NCBI GenBank assembly: GCA_017883205.1 | Contig: JADGNZ010000020.1 | Location: 1 to 64,000 of the forward strand | Origin: Thermoanaerobaculia bacterium | Lineage (GTDB): Bacteria > Acidobacteriota > Thermoanaerobaculia > Gp7-AA8 | DNA length: 64,000 nt | Direction: 5' to 3' | Part shown: piece after piece, positions 43,380-52,409 of the stretch | How positions within the stretch are numbered: the first letter of the stretch is position 1 | How the letters are laid out: each line of letters starts with the position of its first letter | Position numbers and translations under genes: made by a program | Notes under the pieces: generated by a model | Database searches by the model: none | What the model was told of the DNA's origin: nothing | The model's input: the letters and a program-made list of their open reading frames with translations, nothing else

Positions 43380-43640
43380 GAGGATTCGACCTCCGGGATG
43401 CCGATTTCGAACAAAACGATGTCATCGATGACATCCACGATGCCGATTTCGCTTGAGAAATGTCATCGATGACTTCCAGGATTCGGATTTTGGTCAAAAA
43501 ATGTCATCGATGACTTCCAGGAAGCAAAATTTGTCCAACAAATGTCATCGATGACTAAAAATATGTCATCGATGCCTTCCGGGATGCAAAATTTGCTTCG
43601 AAAATGTCATCGATGACATTCGCGATGCCGATTTCGCATC
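43380..43640. repeat. 41-bp hairpin array with palindrome GTCATCGATGAC
   Basis: The perfect 12-base palindrome GTCATCGATGAC occurs at 43421, 43462, 43503, 43544 and 43606, with a degenerate copy at 43565. Spacing is 41, 41, 41, 21 and 41 bases. Before each palindrome stands a small hairpin; in three units the 5-base arms are ATTTC/GAAAT, ATTTT/AAAAT and ATTTG/CAAAT, so the changed position stays paired. The wider gap 43014-43880 holds no gene I can support; the bases outside the array look like unique sequence. Confidence 0.9.
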
Positions 43641-43880
43641 CAAAATGACGACGCTGGCTTCGAAAATAGCGATGCCGCGACATCCAAATCGTCGAGCGTC
43701 ACGCCGGGGTTGTCACAGCTAGGAACCCATTGCCGAGCTGATTCGTCTGAGTAATAAAGGCGACAACTCGTGGCAAGTGCAGATCCGAACTGTCGCATGC
43801 AGCGGTGGTAACTGTGAAAGGCCGTCGTCAGGGAGCCGGCCGCCCAGTCAGCAGTGCACGATTTGCTAGAGTGACAGCCG

Positions 43881-44114
43881 ATGAAGGTCACGCTCGAAGA
43901 GGTTCTGAGCGAAGCGTCCCAGTATCTCCATCGCGTGATCGATGGGGAGACGATCGTCGTCTATCAGGGCGACCGGCCTGTAGCGGAGCTCCGGCCGACC
44001 TCGGAGACGGAAACCCTTCGGCCGATCGGACTTGCCGCAGGCGAATTCGTGGTGCCGGACGACTTCGACGATCCGCTACAGGACGACGTGCTCGACGCCT
44101 TCGAAGGCCGATGA
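43881..44114 (+). CDS. Phd/YefM-type antitoxin (VapB-like)
   Basis: 77 residues. The N-terminal DNA-binding part reads MKVTLEEVLSEASQYLHRVI and DGETIVVYQGDRPVAELRP, the hallmark of Phd-like antitoxins paired with PIN toxins. The C-terminal acidic tail (VVPDDFDDPLQDDVLDAFEG) would bind the toxin. Its TGA overlaps the ATG of the disrupted toxin (ATGA). Confidence 0.9.
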   Translation: MKVTLEEVLSEASQYLHRVIDGETIVVYQGDRPVAELRPTSETETLRPIGLAAGEFVVPDDFDDPLQDDVLDAFEGR

Positions 44115-44481
44115 AGCTGCTTCTCGACACGCACGCCTTCCTCTGGTACATCAGCAGCAATCCCCGGCATCCGCGATACGCATCATCAAACGCTGTCATC
44201 CTGAGCCGCCGAAGGACACGAAGTGCCGGAGGACGGTCGAAGGACCCCCTCCCCTTGTGCCGGATGGGTGGCGGGCGCGACGTGGAAACACGCTATGGCG
44301 AGATTGGCGCGACTGGGACGGTGCACATGCGCAGGGGGTCCTTCGACCGTCCTCCGCCGCCGATGTACGCCGTGTGCGAGAGCAGCGAATCTTGCGGCGG
44401 CTCCGGCGGCTCCGGATGACAGCCTCCGACGCAATCCGCGATAAATCCAACGATCCGGTCAAGGTGTTGACGCACGCCTGA
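44111..44481 (+). pseudogene. VapC-type PIN toxin split by a palindromic element
   Basis: From ATG 44111 the frame reads MKLLLDTHAFLWYISSNPR, the start of a PIN-domain toxin with its first acidic residue (D6). At about 44192 it runs into the element 44195-44420. After the element, in another frame, SDAIRDKSNDP resumes the usual next helix of VapC, then stops at 44481. The rest (about 100 residues, with the remaining catalytic acids) is missing, so the toxin is dead while the antitoxin is intact. Confidence 0.8.
44195..44420. repeat. Palindromic interspersed element, copy 2 (inside vapC)
   Basis: The ends are GTCATCCTGAGCCGCCGAAG and the near-complement ending GGATGAC, extended by GCT/AGC outside. 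Inner arms carry GGAGGACGGTCGAAGGACCC (44227-44246) and the complement near 44335-44360, with GTGC/GCAC toward the centre. Same family as 84-306. It interrupts the toxin gene; no clear target duplication is visible. Confidence 0.85.
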
Positions 44482-44619
44482 TCGAGAGCTTAGCCATTCG
44501 CTATCGATCCCGCGATGATCTGCCAACGATCGTTCTTCTTCATGCGGACGTTTTTCTTGCCAAACCTGAGCCGCTATTGGCCAGTCCTGTGCACTTGTTT
44601 TCAGTCGGAGGACATGCAA

Positions 44620-45123
44620 ATGCCGGAGAAGCAGACTCTACGACGCGCAAGAAAAGATAAGGCGGAAGGGAAGGCGACGTCGACGCAGGCGGGCGAGTTC
44701 GTTCGTGAAGAGATCGATCACATTCGCGAAGGAAAGCATGGAGCACGATCGGCGAAGCAGGCCATCGCCATCGGGTTGTCGAAGGCTCGCCGCGCCGGTG
44801 TGAACCTGCCGCCGCCGGCGAAAGGAAGGACGAGCGAGAGGGTGCGGAAGTCCGCCGCGCGTGAATTGAAAAGCGTGCGAGCTGGTGCGCATCACAAGAC
44901 GTCAGCCGCACGATCGAAAGCGATGCTGAAAGCGCTGAAGCGCGAGCCACGTGCCGCAGGATCGCATCTCGCGCTCGAGCGTCAGGCGTTGAGCAGCTCG
45001 CGCAAACGCGGTCCAGCTGCCAGACACAAAGCCGCGGAAAAAGCGGTCGAGACGAAAGGGCCGGCCGGTCTTCATCGCGCTGCGGTCAAAGCGGCAGCGA
45101 CGAGGAGCCGTGCGCACCATTAG
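44620..45123 (+). CDS. DUF6496-type basic protein
   Basis: 167 residues from ATG 44620. GGAGG at 44607-44611 sits 8 bases before it, so this start is preferred over ATG 44614. The N-terminal domain (STQAGEFVREEIDHIREGKH, QAIAIGLSKARRAGVNLPPP) is the conserved DUF6496 unit; the rest is Lys/Ala/Arg-rich like histone H1 tails, suggesting nucleic acid binding. It starts an island of stress-type genes (DUF5335, phosphoribosyltransferase, hydrolase). Confidence 0.85.
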   Translation: MPEKQTLRRARKDKAEGKATSTQAGEFVREEIDHIREGKHGARSAKQAIAIGLSKARRAGVNLPPPAKGRTSERVRKSAARELKSVRAGAHHKTSAARSKAMLKALKREPRAAGSHLALERQALSSSRKRGPAARHKAAEKAVETKGPAGLHRAAVKAAATRSRAHH

Positions 45124-45152
45124 TGATGAATCCCGAACAGAGGAGGTCGATG

Positions 45153-45353
45153 ATGAAAAAGGTTCGATTGAGCATTCCGCAGATGATGTTTGTGATCGGC
45201 ACGCGCGCGGCACTGGCCGGCGGCGTTGCCCTGTTGAATTCAGACCGGGTCAAGAGGCAGACGCGGCGAAGGATCGGCTGGATGTTGGCAGGGATTGGCG
45301 TACTCACCACGGTGCCAGCCGCGATGATGGCGCGCCGCAATCTCGTTGCCTGA
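45153..45353 (+). CDS. Small membrane protein
   Basis: 66 residues from ATG 45153; AGGAGG at 45141-45146 favours this over ATG 45150 or 45126. Two hydrophobic segments (about 9-24 and 39-58) separate a short basic stretch (DRVKRQTRRRIG). Typical of small inner-membrane proteins downstream of DUF6496-like genes, but no family is recognised. The gap to the previous stop is only 29 bases, so it is probably co-transcribed. Confidence 0.65.
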   Translation: MKKVRLSIPQMMFVIGTRAALAGGVALLNSDRVKRQTRRRIGWMLAGIGVLTTVPAAMMARRNLVA

Positions 45354-45361
45354 TGTGACAC

Positions 45362-46024
45362 TCAGCGGAGGTACGTCTGGAACCAGTCGCGGGCCAGCTC
45401 GGCGACTCGTTCCAGCGTTCCCCGCTCTTCGAACAGGTGCGTCGCTCCCGGAACGATCTCCAGTCGCCGGACGGCGGTCATTTGTTCGAATGCGCGGCGA
45501 TTCATTCCGATGACCGGATCATCGTCGCCTCCGACGATCAGCAGGGTCGGCGCTTTGACTAGTGGAAGCGCGTCGCCTGCCAGATCGGGCCGGCCGCCGC
45601 GCGAGACGACAGCGGCCACTCGGTCCGGGTGGCGCGCCGCTGCCACGAGCGCAGCACCACCGCCGGTGCTCGCGCCGAAGAGTCCGATCGGCAACGACTT
45701 CGTTTCCGGGTTCTGACTGAGCCATTCCACCGCTCCGGCCAGCCGTCCTGCCAGCATGTTGATGTCGAATCTCAGATGCGCGGTCCTCTCATCGACGCGC
45801 TCCTCCTCGGCTGTGAGCAGGTCGATCAACAACGTTCCCAGCGAGCCTTCTCTCAAGAACTCCGCGACGTGCCGGTTGCGCGTGCTGAAACGGCTGCTTC
45901 CGCTGCCGTGGGCAAAGAGCACGAGGCCTGTTGCCGCGTGAGGGATGAGCAGGTTTCCGTCGAGTGTAACGGGGCCGATCGGCACATGAACGAGTCCTTC
46001 TTCGCGAGCCGTCATCGTGGGCAT
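45362..46024 (-). CDS. Dienelactone hydrolase-like alpha/beta hydrolase
   Basis: 220 residues with an alpha/beta-hydrolase core: VLFAHGSGSSRFSTRN (oxyanion region), GLFGASTGGGAALVAA with the nucleophile Ser, LLIVGGDDDPVIG with the acid and PGATHLFEERG with the His. Proteins like this are often next to, or fused with, the phosphoribosyltransferase of the type found 87 bases upstream here. Convergent with the small membrane protein. Substrate unknown. Confidence 0.88.
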   Translation of the reverse strand: MPTMTAREEGLVHVPIGPVTLDGNLLIPHAATGLVLFAHGSGSSRFSTRNRHVAEFLREGSLGTLLIDLLTAEEERVDERTAHLRFDINMLAGRLAGAVEWLSQNPETKSLPIGLFGASTGGGAALVAAARHPDRVAAVVSRGGRPDLAGDALPLVKAPTLLIVGGDDDPVIGMNRRAFEQMTAVRRLEIVPGATHLFEERGTLERVAELARDWFQTYLR

Positions 46025-46111
46025 AGATTGCTCCTCAATCGATACAGTTGAATCTTCCGTTCAGCGCGTGTGCCAAGGTGCGAATGGCGTCGATGATCTG
46101 CCGGCCGGAGG

Positions 46112-46780
46112 TCATGGTGCCGCTCCGATCGTCTTCGAAGCGCGGTCGAGTAACTCGTGAACTTCTTCGTCGGAGGTCTGGGCGAAGTTTTCGTACCACA
46201 AGCCAACCGCCTGGAACGGCGAAGGCGTGCGCAAGCAGATGATGTCGTCGGCGATGGTGCGAAACTCGATGTACGTATCCTTTGCTGCCACGGGAACGGC
46301 CACGATCACTTCGCGTGCGCTCATGTTGCGCAATGCCTGGACGGCGGCGCGCATCGTCGAACCGGTGGCCAGGCCGTCATCGACGACGAACACGGTTTTG
46401 CCGGCCACGTCGAGCGGCGGTCTGGTTCCGCGATAGCTTTTCTCGCGGCGCTCCAGCTCCTGCTGCTCGGACTTGGCCACTGCGTCGATGACCTGATCGG
46501 GAATCGACGCGTAGCGGATGACGTCGCGATTGAGCACGCGTACGCCGCCGCTGGCGATGGCTCCCATGGCCAGCTCTTCCTGCCCCGGCACGCCGAGTTT
46601 CCGGACGATGAATACGTCGAGCGGTGCCTTCAGTGCTTCCGCGACTTCGAAGCCTACCGGCACGCCGCCGCGTGGGAGCGCGAGGACAAGAGCATCCGGG
46701 CGATGGCCGAATCGCCGGCTCAGTTCAGCGCCCAGCAGGCGTCCGGCTTCGACGCGATCTCGGAATGGCTGATCCATCAT
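46112..46780 (-). CDS. Phosphoribosyltransferase-domain protein
   Basis: 222 residues. The PRPP-binding loop is intact (VFVVDDGLATGSTMRAAVQA, with the DDGLATG core), and LALPRGGVPVGFEVAEAL, KLGVPGQEELAMGAIASGG are typical of the uncharacterised PRTase family that pairs with dienelactone hydrolases. It probably acts on a nucleobase-like substrate. Same strand as the hydrolase; likely an operon. Confidence 0.9.
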   Translation of the reverse strand: MMDQPFRDRVEAGRLLGAELSRRFGHRPDALVLALPRGGVPVGFEVAEALKAPLDVFIVRKLGVPGQEELAMGAIASGGVRVLNRDVIRYASIPDQVIDAVAKSEQQELERREKSYRGTRPPLDVAGKTVFVVDDGLATGSTMRAAVQALRNMSAREVIVAVPVAAKDTYIEFRTIADDIICLRTPSPFQAVGLWYENFAQTSDEEVHELLDRASKTIGAAP

Positions 46781-46919
46781 CTGATCACCCCAGCGACCTT
46801 ATTTTCGCAACGGTACCCGTCGCTGCGAAATTCGTAGCCGTAGCCGTTGCCGGATTCATGGTTCCATTTCGCGGGTTGCATCGAAATCTCCTGTCATTGC
46901 TCATCTTTCACGCCTTTGT

Positions 46920-47264
46920 TCAGACCAAGCCATCAACGAGCTCCGGCGAGATGGTGATCCGAAAGCGGAGGACGGTCTCGCCCGAAGCGGTCACGATCCG
47001 CAGTGCAGAGATGGCGTCCGCGCCGACCCGGTCGACGAACAGATCCGTGACGCCCTCGACGCGGTGGCCGACGCGGTCGCGATCATCACGTCCGGCCGAA
47101 ATCTCGATCGAGCCATCATCGAGGCGAACATCGAGAAGTGGTTCCTCACCGATGATTACGCGGTGATCGCACTGCTCGACCGTGATCAGCCATCCGTGAT
47201 GCTGCGCGGCGAATCCTTCGAGAAAGGCGGCCCACGATCGTGCGTCGATTCGTTCTGCTGGCAT
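46920..47264 (-). CDS. DUF5335-type protein
   Basis: 114 residues from ATG 47264; the in-frame extension to 47402 reads the palindromic element 47347-47500 and is not used. Matching blocks are WAAFLEGFAAQHHGWLITVE, DGSIEISAGRDDRDRVGHRV and LRFRITISPELVDG. The family has unknown function and often lies near DUF6496-like and stress genes, as here. Confidence 0.8.
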   Translation of the reverse strand: MPAERIDARSWAAFLEGFAAQHHGWLITVEQCDHRVIIGEEPLLDVRLDDGSIEISAGRDDRDRVGHRVEGVTDLFVDRVGADAISALRIVTASGETVLRFRITISPELVDGLV

Positions 47265-47346
47265 CGATTGGGAAACGTGCACAGAGCGTGCGCATGAGCA
47301 TGAATTGTGGCTCTCCTCACGGTCATCTGTGATGTGCAGAGGCAAC

Positions 47347-47500
47347 GGCGGCGAGACGCCGCCGAGCCAGCCGGCGAGGACGCCAGCGTTCCATCCGCAC
47401 ATGCATCACGTTGGCGCTGGGCGGTTCTCATCCGCGGATGGCATCGTGTGCCGGCGGAACGCTGGCGTCCCGCCGGCTGGCCAGGCGGCGTCTCGCCGCC
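47347..47500. repeat. GGCGGCGAGACGCCGCC palindromic element
   Basis: The left end has the self-complementary GGCGGCGAGACGCCGCC (47347-47363) followed by AGCCAGCCGGCGAGGACGCC and GCGTTCC. The right end is the complement, GGAACGCTGGCGTCCCGCC (from 47457) to GGCGGCGTCTCGCCGCC (47484-47500). The whole can form a cruciform. It sits between the DUF5335 gene and the kinase stop. Confidence 0.85.
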
Positions 47501-47516
47501 TCGAGCCTGCCAACGA

Positions 47517-50390
47517 TCACCCCGCGCCCAGCAGCACGATGTCGCTCGTCCGGATGTAATGCGTCAGCACGATCCGGCTCCCGTCGGCGGACCACTCGTA
47601 GTTGTTGATCGAGCCTTCCGTGAAGTTCGTCAGCGCGGTTGGTGGTCCGCCTGCGAGCGGCTGCACGAAGAGATTCTCCTGTCTGCCGTCGTGCTTGATG
47701 TAGACGATGCCTTTGCCGTCGGGCGTCCAGCGATAGAGGCGGCCGGAGAGGTCGAAGATGCGCATCGGCGCGCCGCCGTTGACGGAGACGATGGCCAGTT
47801 TGGGGTTGAACGGCGACTTCCATGCGCATGCGATCAGTTTTCCGTCGGGCGAGATCGAGCCGTAGTTCGAGGCTTCCGAGGTCAGCCGGGTCACGGCGCC
47901 GCCATTCATCGCGACTTTGAACAACCTGATCGCCTGGCCATCGAGAGACGTGAAGATAATCGTGCGTCCGTCGGGCGTGATCTGCAGGGGTCTGAGGAAT
48001 GCGCCTGCTGTCGCAATCGCCGAGGGGTTGCCGCCGTCGACGGGGACGCTCATCAGCGACGAGACGCTGGTCGCGTCGTTGCCGGATGCGTAGACGATCT
48101 GTTTTCCATCCGGTGTGAGAATGTAGTCGTAGATCACTGGCGCGCTGACGAGCTCGCGCTGCTGTCCGCCGTCGATGTTCATCCGCCAGAGAGACGACCG
48201 TCCTTGATTGGGGCTTAAATAGACGATCGTTGTGCCGTTGCCCGTCACGACGGGATGTCTCTCCAGCCGTTCATCATTGGTCAGTTGGCGGGCGTCGGAT
48301 CCGTCGGCATTAGCGATCCAGAGATCCGCGGTTCCGCCGGCGGCAGACGAGTAAATGATGCGGTGGTCGGGCGCGGTCGTCAGGCCGGAAAGGCCGTCGG
48401 AGCTGCCGAGGCCGCGGGTCAGTTGCGCGGGTGCGGTGCCGGGTGTTACGGACCAGATCGCGGACTGAAACTTCGACTGAATGGCGGCGACCGACTTGCC
48501 GATTGCGTGTGGCTCGGCGTAGTCGTCCGCGTCGTCGGTCACGTTGCTCACGGCGCCGGTGGCGAGATCGACGCGCAGCAGTTGGCAGTGTCCTGCCCAA
48601 CGGTCGTCGTTCGCGGTTACAAGCAACGCGTCGCCGGCATTGGTCCATGCGACGTCGCGAATCGAGCCCGCGGAGGTTGTCATCGGGATGCTCGTCTTGG
48701 CGCCGGTGTTGACGTCGATGGTGAAGAGATTATGGCCGTGCGAAACGGCGATCCGCGTTCCGTCCGGCGACCACGATGGCGAGGGCATCATCATGCCTTC
48801 GGTAAGCGGCAGCGTCGCCAGAACGCGCTCGTGCGATCCGTCAGGCGACGTGAGCAGAAGACGGCTCTCGCCCTTTTCGAGAACATTGCGTATCACGGCC
48901 AGAAGCTTGCCGTCGGGCGACGGAGTGACGGCCGTGTCAGCGTCGCCGATGATGCGGGCCGGAGTGCCGCCGAGGAGCGGCACCTTCACGACCGCGCCGA
49001 AGATCGTCCCTTCGTAGCGTGTGGCCAGCAGATGGTTTCCATCCGCGGAAAACGCGAGACCGCTGTACTCCGTTTTCGGCGAGGCAGGGAGAACCGCGAC
49101 GCGGCTTCCCGTAGCGATCTGCTGAAGCCACACGGTCGGGCCGGCAGTCTCGTCATCCAGCGAGTACGCGGCGAATCGTCCGTCGGGCGAAACGGCGAGA
49201 TGGCTGACATGGCCGTTGGTTGTGATTCGTTGCAACGTGGTGTGCGTTGCCGGCGCGGCCGCCGTTGCCGAAGCGCTCATCCGAAGATGGATCTGCCAGC
49301 CGATGATTCCGATGACCACGGCGGCGGCAAGAACAGCCAGCCAGCGCAGACCGTGAGCGACTTTGGGCTGCTCGAGCTGTGGCAGCGTGATGGGGCCGGT
49401 AGGATTGCCCGCGCTCGCGGCTGCGGCGCGCAGGTCGAGGGCGACATCGCGAATCGACTGGTAGCGGTACTCGCGGTCTTTCTCGATGCACTTGCCGACG
49501 ATGCGCCGCAACTCCTGCTGCATCAGAGGGTCGAAGTGCTCGATCGGCCCAGGCGTGGCGTGCAGCACTTCGTGCAGCGTGTCGACGAACGAATCGCCGT
49601 CGAATGGCTTCGTGCCGGTGATCGTTTCGTACACGATGCAGCCGAAGGAGAAGATGTCGGACCGCTGATCGATGACCTTTCCCAGAATCTGCTCCGGCGA
49701 CATGTAGCCGGCTGTTCCGATCAGTTCGCCCTGTTGCGTGAGTGCCTTCATCGTCGGCGAGTCGGCGCCGAGCGGGTTCCATCCCGTGGTGGGCTCCACG
49801 AGTTTCGCAAGCCCGAAGTCGACAACCTTCGCGTACCCCTCGGCGGACACCATGATGTTGTCCGGTTTGAGATCGCGATGAACGATGCCGGCCGCGTGCG
49901 CTTTGCCGAGGCCCTCGGCGGTTTGGGCGAGGACTTCGAGACGGCGCGTCAGTGAACGGCCGGCGGCGATGAACTCGCGCAAGGTCTCGCCTTCGATCAA
50001 CTCCATGGCGATGTAATGGATCTCTTCCGGACGCTGCCGCTGATCGGTTCCCGGGATCGGCTGCACGATGCAGGAGGGACGGGCCTGGCCGATCTCGTAG
50101 ATCGTGACGATGTGCGGATGATTCAGCGCCGAGGCCGATTTCGCTTCCTGCGCGAAACGCTCGAGGCGCTCGCGGTCGTCGGTCAAACCGGTCGGCAGAA
50201 CCTTGAGCGCCACGTTGCGGCCGAGGCGCTCATCACGGGCGCGGTAAACGTCGCCCATTCCACCGGACGCGAGCAGGGAGAGGATGCGATACGGGCCAAC
50301 GTTGGTTCCATCGGGAAGCGCCTGGCGTGGTGACTCGTCGGTGATCGCTAGTCCGTGAACCAGAATCCCAGCATCGGCCGATTGCATCAC
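47517..50390 (-). CDS. Membrane Ser/Thr protein kinase with TolB/WD40-like propeller
   Basis: 957 residues. Kinase domain about 32-320: glycine loop LLASGGMGDVYRA (39-51), K63 in VALKVLP, HRDLKPDN at 171-178, DFG at 191-193 and GTAGYMSPEQ. One membrane helix near 349-367 follows. The periplasmic part (about 380-957) is a series of PD40/TolB blades (HLAVSPDGRFAAYSLDD, PSPSWSPDGTRIAVSHGH, YGSISPDGKLIACAW). Kinases of this layout are strikingly expanded in Acidobacteriota. Ligand and targets are unknown. Confidence 0.95.
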   Translation of the reverse strand: MMQSADAGILVHGLAITDESPRQALPDGTNVGPYRILSLLASGGMGDVYRARDERLGRNVALKVLPTGLTDDRERLERFAQEAKSASALNHPHIVTIYEIGQARPSCIVQPIPGTDQRQRPEEIHYIAMELIEGETLREFIAAGRSLTRRLEVLAQTAEGLGKAHAAGIVHRDLKPDNIMVSAEGYAKVVDFGLAKLVEPTTGWNPLGADSPTMKALTQQGELIGTAGYMSPEQILGKVIDQRSDIFSFGCIVYETITGTKPFDGDSFVDTLHEVLHATPGPIEHFDPLMQQELRRIVGKCIEKDREYRYQSIRDVALDLRAAAASAGNPTGPITLPQLEQPKVAHGLRWLAVLAAAVVIGIIGWQIHLRMSASATAAAPATHTTLQRITTNGHVSHLAVSPDGRFAAYSLDDETAGPTVWLQQIATGSRVAVLPASPKTEYSGLAFSADGNHLLATRYEGTIFGAVVKVPLLGGTPARIIGDADTAVTPSPDGKLLAVIRNVLEKGESRLLLTSPDGSHERVLATLPLTEGMMMPSPSWSPDGTRIAVSHGHNLFTIDVNTGAKTSIPMTTSAGSIRDVAWTNAGDALLVTANDDRWAGHCQLLRVDLATGAVSNVTDDADDYAEPHAIGKSVAAIQSKFQSAIWSVTPGTAPAQLTRGLGSSDGLSGLTTAPDHRIIYSSAAGGTADLWIANADGSDARQLTNDERLERHPVVTGNGTTIVYLSPNQGRSSLWRMNIDGGQQRELVSAPVIYDYILTPDGKQIVYASGNDATSVSSLMSVPVDGGNPSAIATAGAFLRPLQITPDGRTIIFTSLDGQAIRLFKVAMNGGAVTRLTSEASNYGSISPDGKLIACAWKSPFNPKLAIVSVNGGAPMRIFDLSGRLYRWTPDGKGIVYIKHDGRQENLFVQPLAGGPPTALTNFTEGSINNYEWSADGSRIVLTHYIRTSDIVLLGAG

Positions 50391-50681
50391 TCACCTCCTG
50401 TAAGCAGACCCGTGTTGAGTTATACGCGGGCATTCCCAAAGGTTCGTGGCCGAGCGGTTACGGTTCGGAGCCGGAACGGGAAGGAATGCACGCATCAATC
50501 GGCAGGATGCAGCGGACGTGTTACAGTCCTTTCCGTGGGACACCATCGCGGTGACTCATCGACGGTGCGTTAGTTACCTGCTGGCGCCGTTGCCGCAAGG
50601 TTGTGCGAGTTCCACACGCCACGTCTCGCGAGGCCATCCTCGTGCTCCTGGCCGCGGTCGAAACCCGCTGAAAGGCACCAG

Positions 50682-51677
50682 ATGTCCTCATGTTCGTTTA
50701 AACCCACGGCGGAGCTGTTGCAGGCCCGCAATTCGCGTCTCTCCGATGCTCCGATCGTCTCGAGCCTCGGCCCCGAACCATGGAAGAGTCCGTGGTGGAA
50801 GACTGCGAAAGGCGACCGCGCGACGTTTTACTACATCGTCGCAATCCACATACTCGCAGCGATCGGCCTCGTCTTTTTCCCGACGCCTGGCTGGAAGGTG
50901 ATTGTCGCGTCTGTCGCGCTCGGTTGGCTGGGTGGGTTGGGAACGACGGTCTGCTACCACCGCGCGCTGGCACACACAGCGCTTCGTCTGCACCCCGTGG
51001 TGAAACACGCGCTCATCTTCTTCGCCATGTTCAACGGCTCCGGATCGCCCGATTCCTGGACCGCGAATCACAGACAACATCATTCCAAGGTCGAGACGGT
51101 GGACGACATCTCCAGTCCCGCCATCGGCGGCTTCTGGTGGGCGCATCTTCGCTGGCTGTGGCAGGCGGGAAATGTTCCGCTGAATCGCTGGTGCCCCGAT
51201 CTCAACAAGCCGGAGTATCGCTTCTGGAACCGGATCCAGGTGCCGATGCTGGCCGTCTCGCTCTTCGGCGGTCTTGCCTTCGGTTGGCCTGCGTTTTTCT
51301 GGCTCGGCGCCATGCGCCTCGTGGCGTCGCTGCACGCGCAGTGCTTCGTCAACAGCATCGCGCACATGCGGGAGAATCGCGAACATGGCGAGGACTCTTC
51401 GCAGAACATCGGATGGCTCGGACCGATCCAGTTTCTTCAAGGCGAGAACTGGCACCAGAATCATCACGCTTCGCCGTCGTCGGCGCGTTTCGGATGGAAG
51501 TTCTGGCAGATCGACGTCGGCTGGTACAGCATCTTCATGCTCGAGCTGGTCGGTCTGGCGACGTCGGTAAAGCGTCCGTCGCGTCGGGAGAGCGCGGTCA
51601 TCTCGGTGGTTACTCCGCAGGTTATTGCTCCCCAGGTTATTGCTCCTCAGGTTGTTGCGTTCGACACGCCTGCCTGA
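50682..51677 (+). CDS. Acyl-CoA/fatty-acid desaturase
   Basis: 331 residues from ATG 50682. Three His boxes bind the di-iron centre: HRALAH, HRQHH and HQNHH. Four hydrophobic segments flank them. It matches the delta-9 stearoyl-CoA desaturase type that inserts a cis double bond into membrane acyl chains. The last 25 residues repeat APQVI/APQVV after the catalytic part, a low-complexity tail with a visible DNA repeat at 51611-51657. The 291-base gap before it (50391-50681) holds nothing I can support. Confidence 0.92.
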   Translation: MSSCSFKPTAELLQARNSRLSDAPIVSSLGPEPWKSPWWKTAKGDRATFYYIVAIHILAAIGLVFFPTPGWKVIVASVALGWLGGLGTTVCYHRALAHTALRLHPVVKHALIFFAMFNGSGSPDSWTANHRQHHSKVETVDDISSPAIGGFWWAHLRWLWQAGNVPLNRWCPDLNKPEYRFWNRIQVPMLAVSLFGGLAFGWPAFFWLGAMRLVASLHAQCFVNSIAHMRENREHGEDSSQNIGWLGPIQFLQGENWHQNHHASPSSARFGWKFWQIDVGWYSIFMLELVGLATSVKRPSRRESAVISVVTPQVIAPQVIAPQVVAFDTPA

Positions 51678-51751
51678 GGATTCACAACGCTCGTCTCACC
51701 GGCGGAAGCGAGAATCGGAGTACGATCCGATGAGCAGCCGAGGAGGACGTA

Positions 51752-52174
51752 TTGAACTGTCCGCGTGATTCCGCAGTCCTGGAAGTGAAGTCGTTCGGTA
51801 CGACCCCGGTCCGGACTTGCCCCGTCTGTAGCGGGATGTTCCTGGCGCATGGACAGTTGAACCAGGTGGCCGGCCCGATCCGAGGCGATCTCGAGTTCTG
51901 CACCGTCGATCTCGACTCGTTTCAGCACGAAGACGCATACGGTCCGATTACCTGTCCGAACGACGGCGCCGCGATGGGCAAGGTCGACTTCAACATCGAC
52001 ACCACGATCATCCTCGACTACTGCAAGAAGTGCCTCGGGTTCTGGATGGACGGCAAAGAGCTCGCCCGCATCAACGAAGAAGTGAAGCGCCTGAACGAAG
52101 CGGACGCCGAGGTCCCGGACCCGCTTCTTGTTCGCATCTCGCAGTTCTTCTGGAACCTGCCCCTGCCGCACTGA
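51752..52174 (+). CDS. TFIIB-type zinc-ribbon protein (two repeats)
   Basis: 140 residues from TTG 51752; AGGAGG at 51741-51746 sets this start and no ATG fits. It has two zf-TFIIB-like repeats: MNCPRDSAVL ... RTCPVCSGMFL and ITCPNDGAAM ... DYCKKCLGFWMDGKEL, each with two CxxC-like pairs. Such proteins are small, cytoplasmic and of unknown function. A helical C-terminal tail follows. Confidence 0.88.
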   Translation: MNCPRDSAVLEVKSFGTTPVRTCPVCSGMFLAHGQLNQVAGPIRGDLEFCTVDLDSFQHEDAYGPITCPNDGAAMGKVDFNIDTTIILDYCKKCLGFWMDGKELARINEEVKRLNEADAEVPDPLLVRISQFFWNLPLPH

Positions 52175-52330
52175 GCCTGCGTTTCAGACCTCGCCGAGGA
52201 GTGCGGTCGTCTCGACCGCGGGCATTCGGGCGTCTCGCCCGAGTGCTGTCAGGGCGGAGGTCGAAATTCGTCGACGTTCTTGCTGGCGTGAAGTGGCGTC
52301 GTAGTTTCTGCCGTGCAAACTCCCAGCGCC

Positions 52331-52360
52331 TCATCTGCGTTCATCTGCGTAATCTGCGGA
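52331..52360. repeat. TCATCTGCGT short tandem repeat
   Basis: TCATCTGCGT occurs twice in a row (52331-52350) followed by AATCTGCGGA. The motif, usually found as CATCTGCGTAATCTGCGG, recurs in intergenic regions of many unrelated genomes. It lies between the zinc-ribbon gene and the SDR gene. Confidence 0.5.
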
Positions 52361-52409
52361 TCGCTTTTGTGGATTTCGCGCCGCCTCCGCCGCGTTCCAC
52401 GCGTCGCTG

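Noticed and set aside
43380-43640. CRISPR array
   Set aside because: No constant repeat with unique spacers; the whole 41-base unit is related, and no cas genes are present.
50441-50530. tRNA-like start GGTTCGTGGCCGAGCGGTTACGG
   Set aside because: Resembles a tRNA-Ser/Leu D-arm, but no T-arm sequence or pairing acceptor stem follows.
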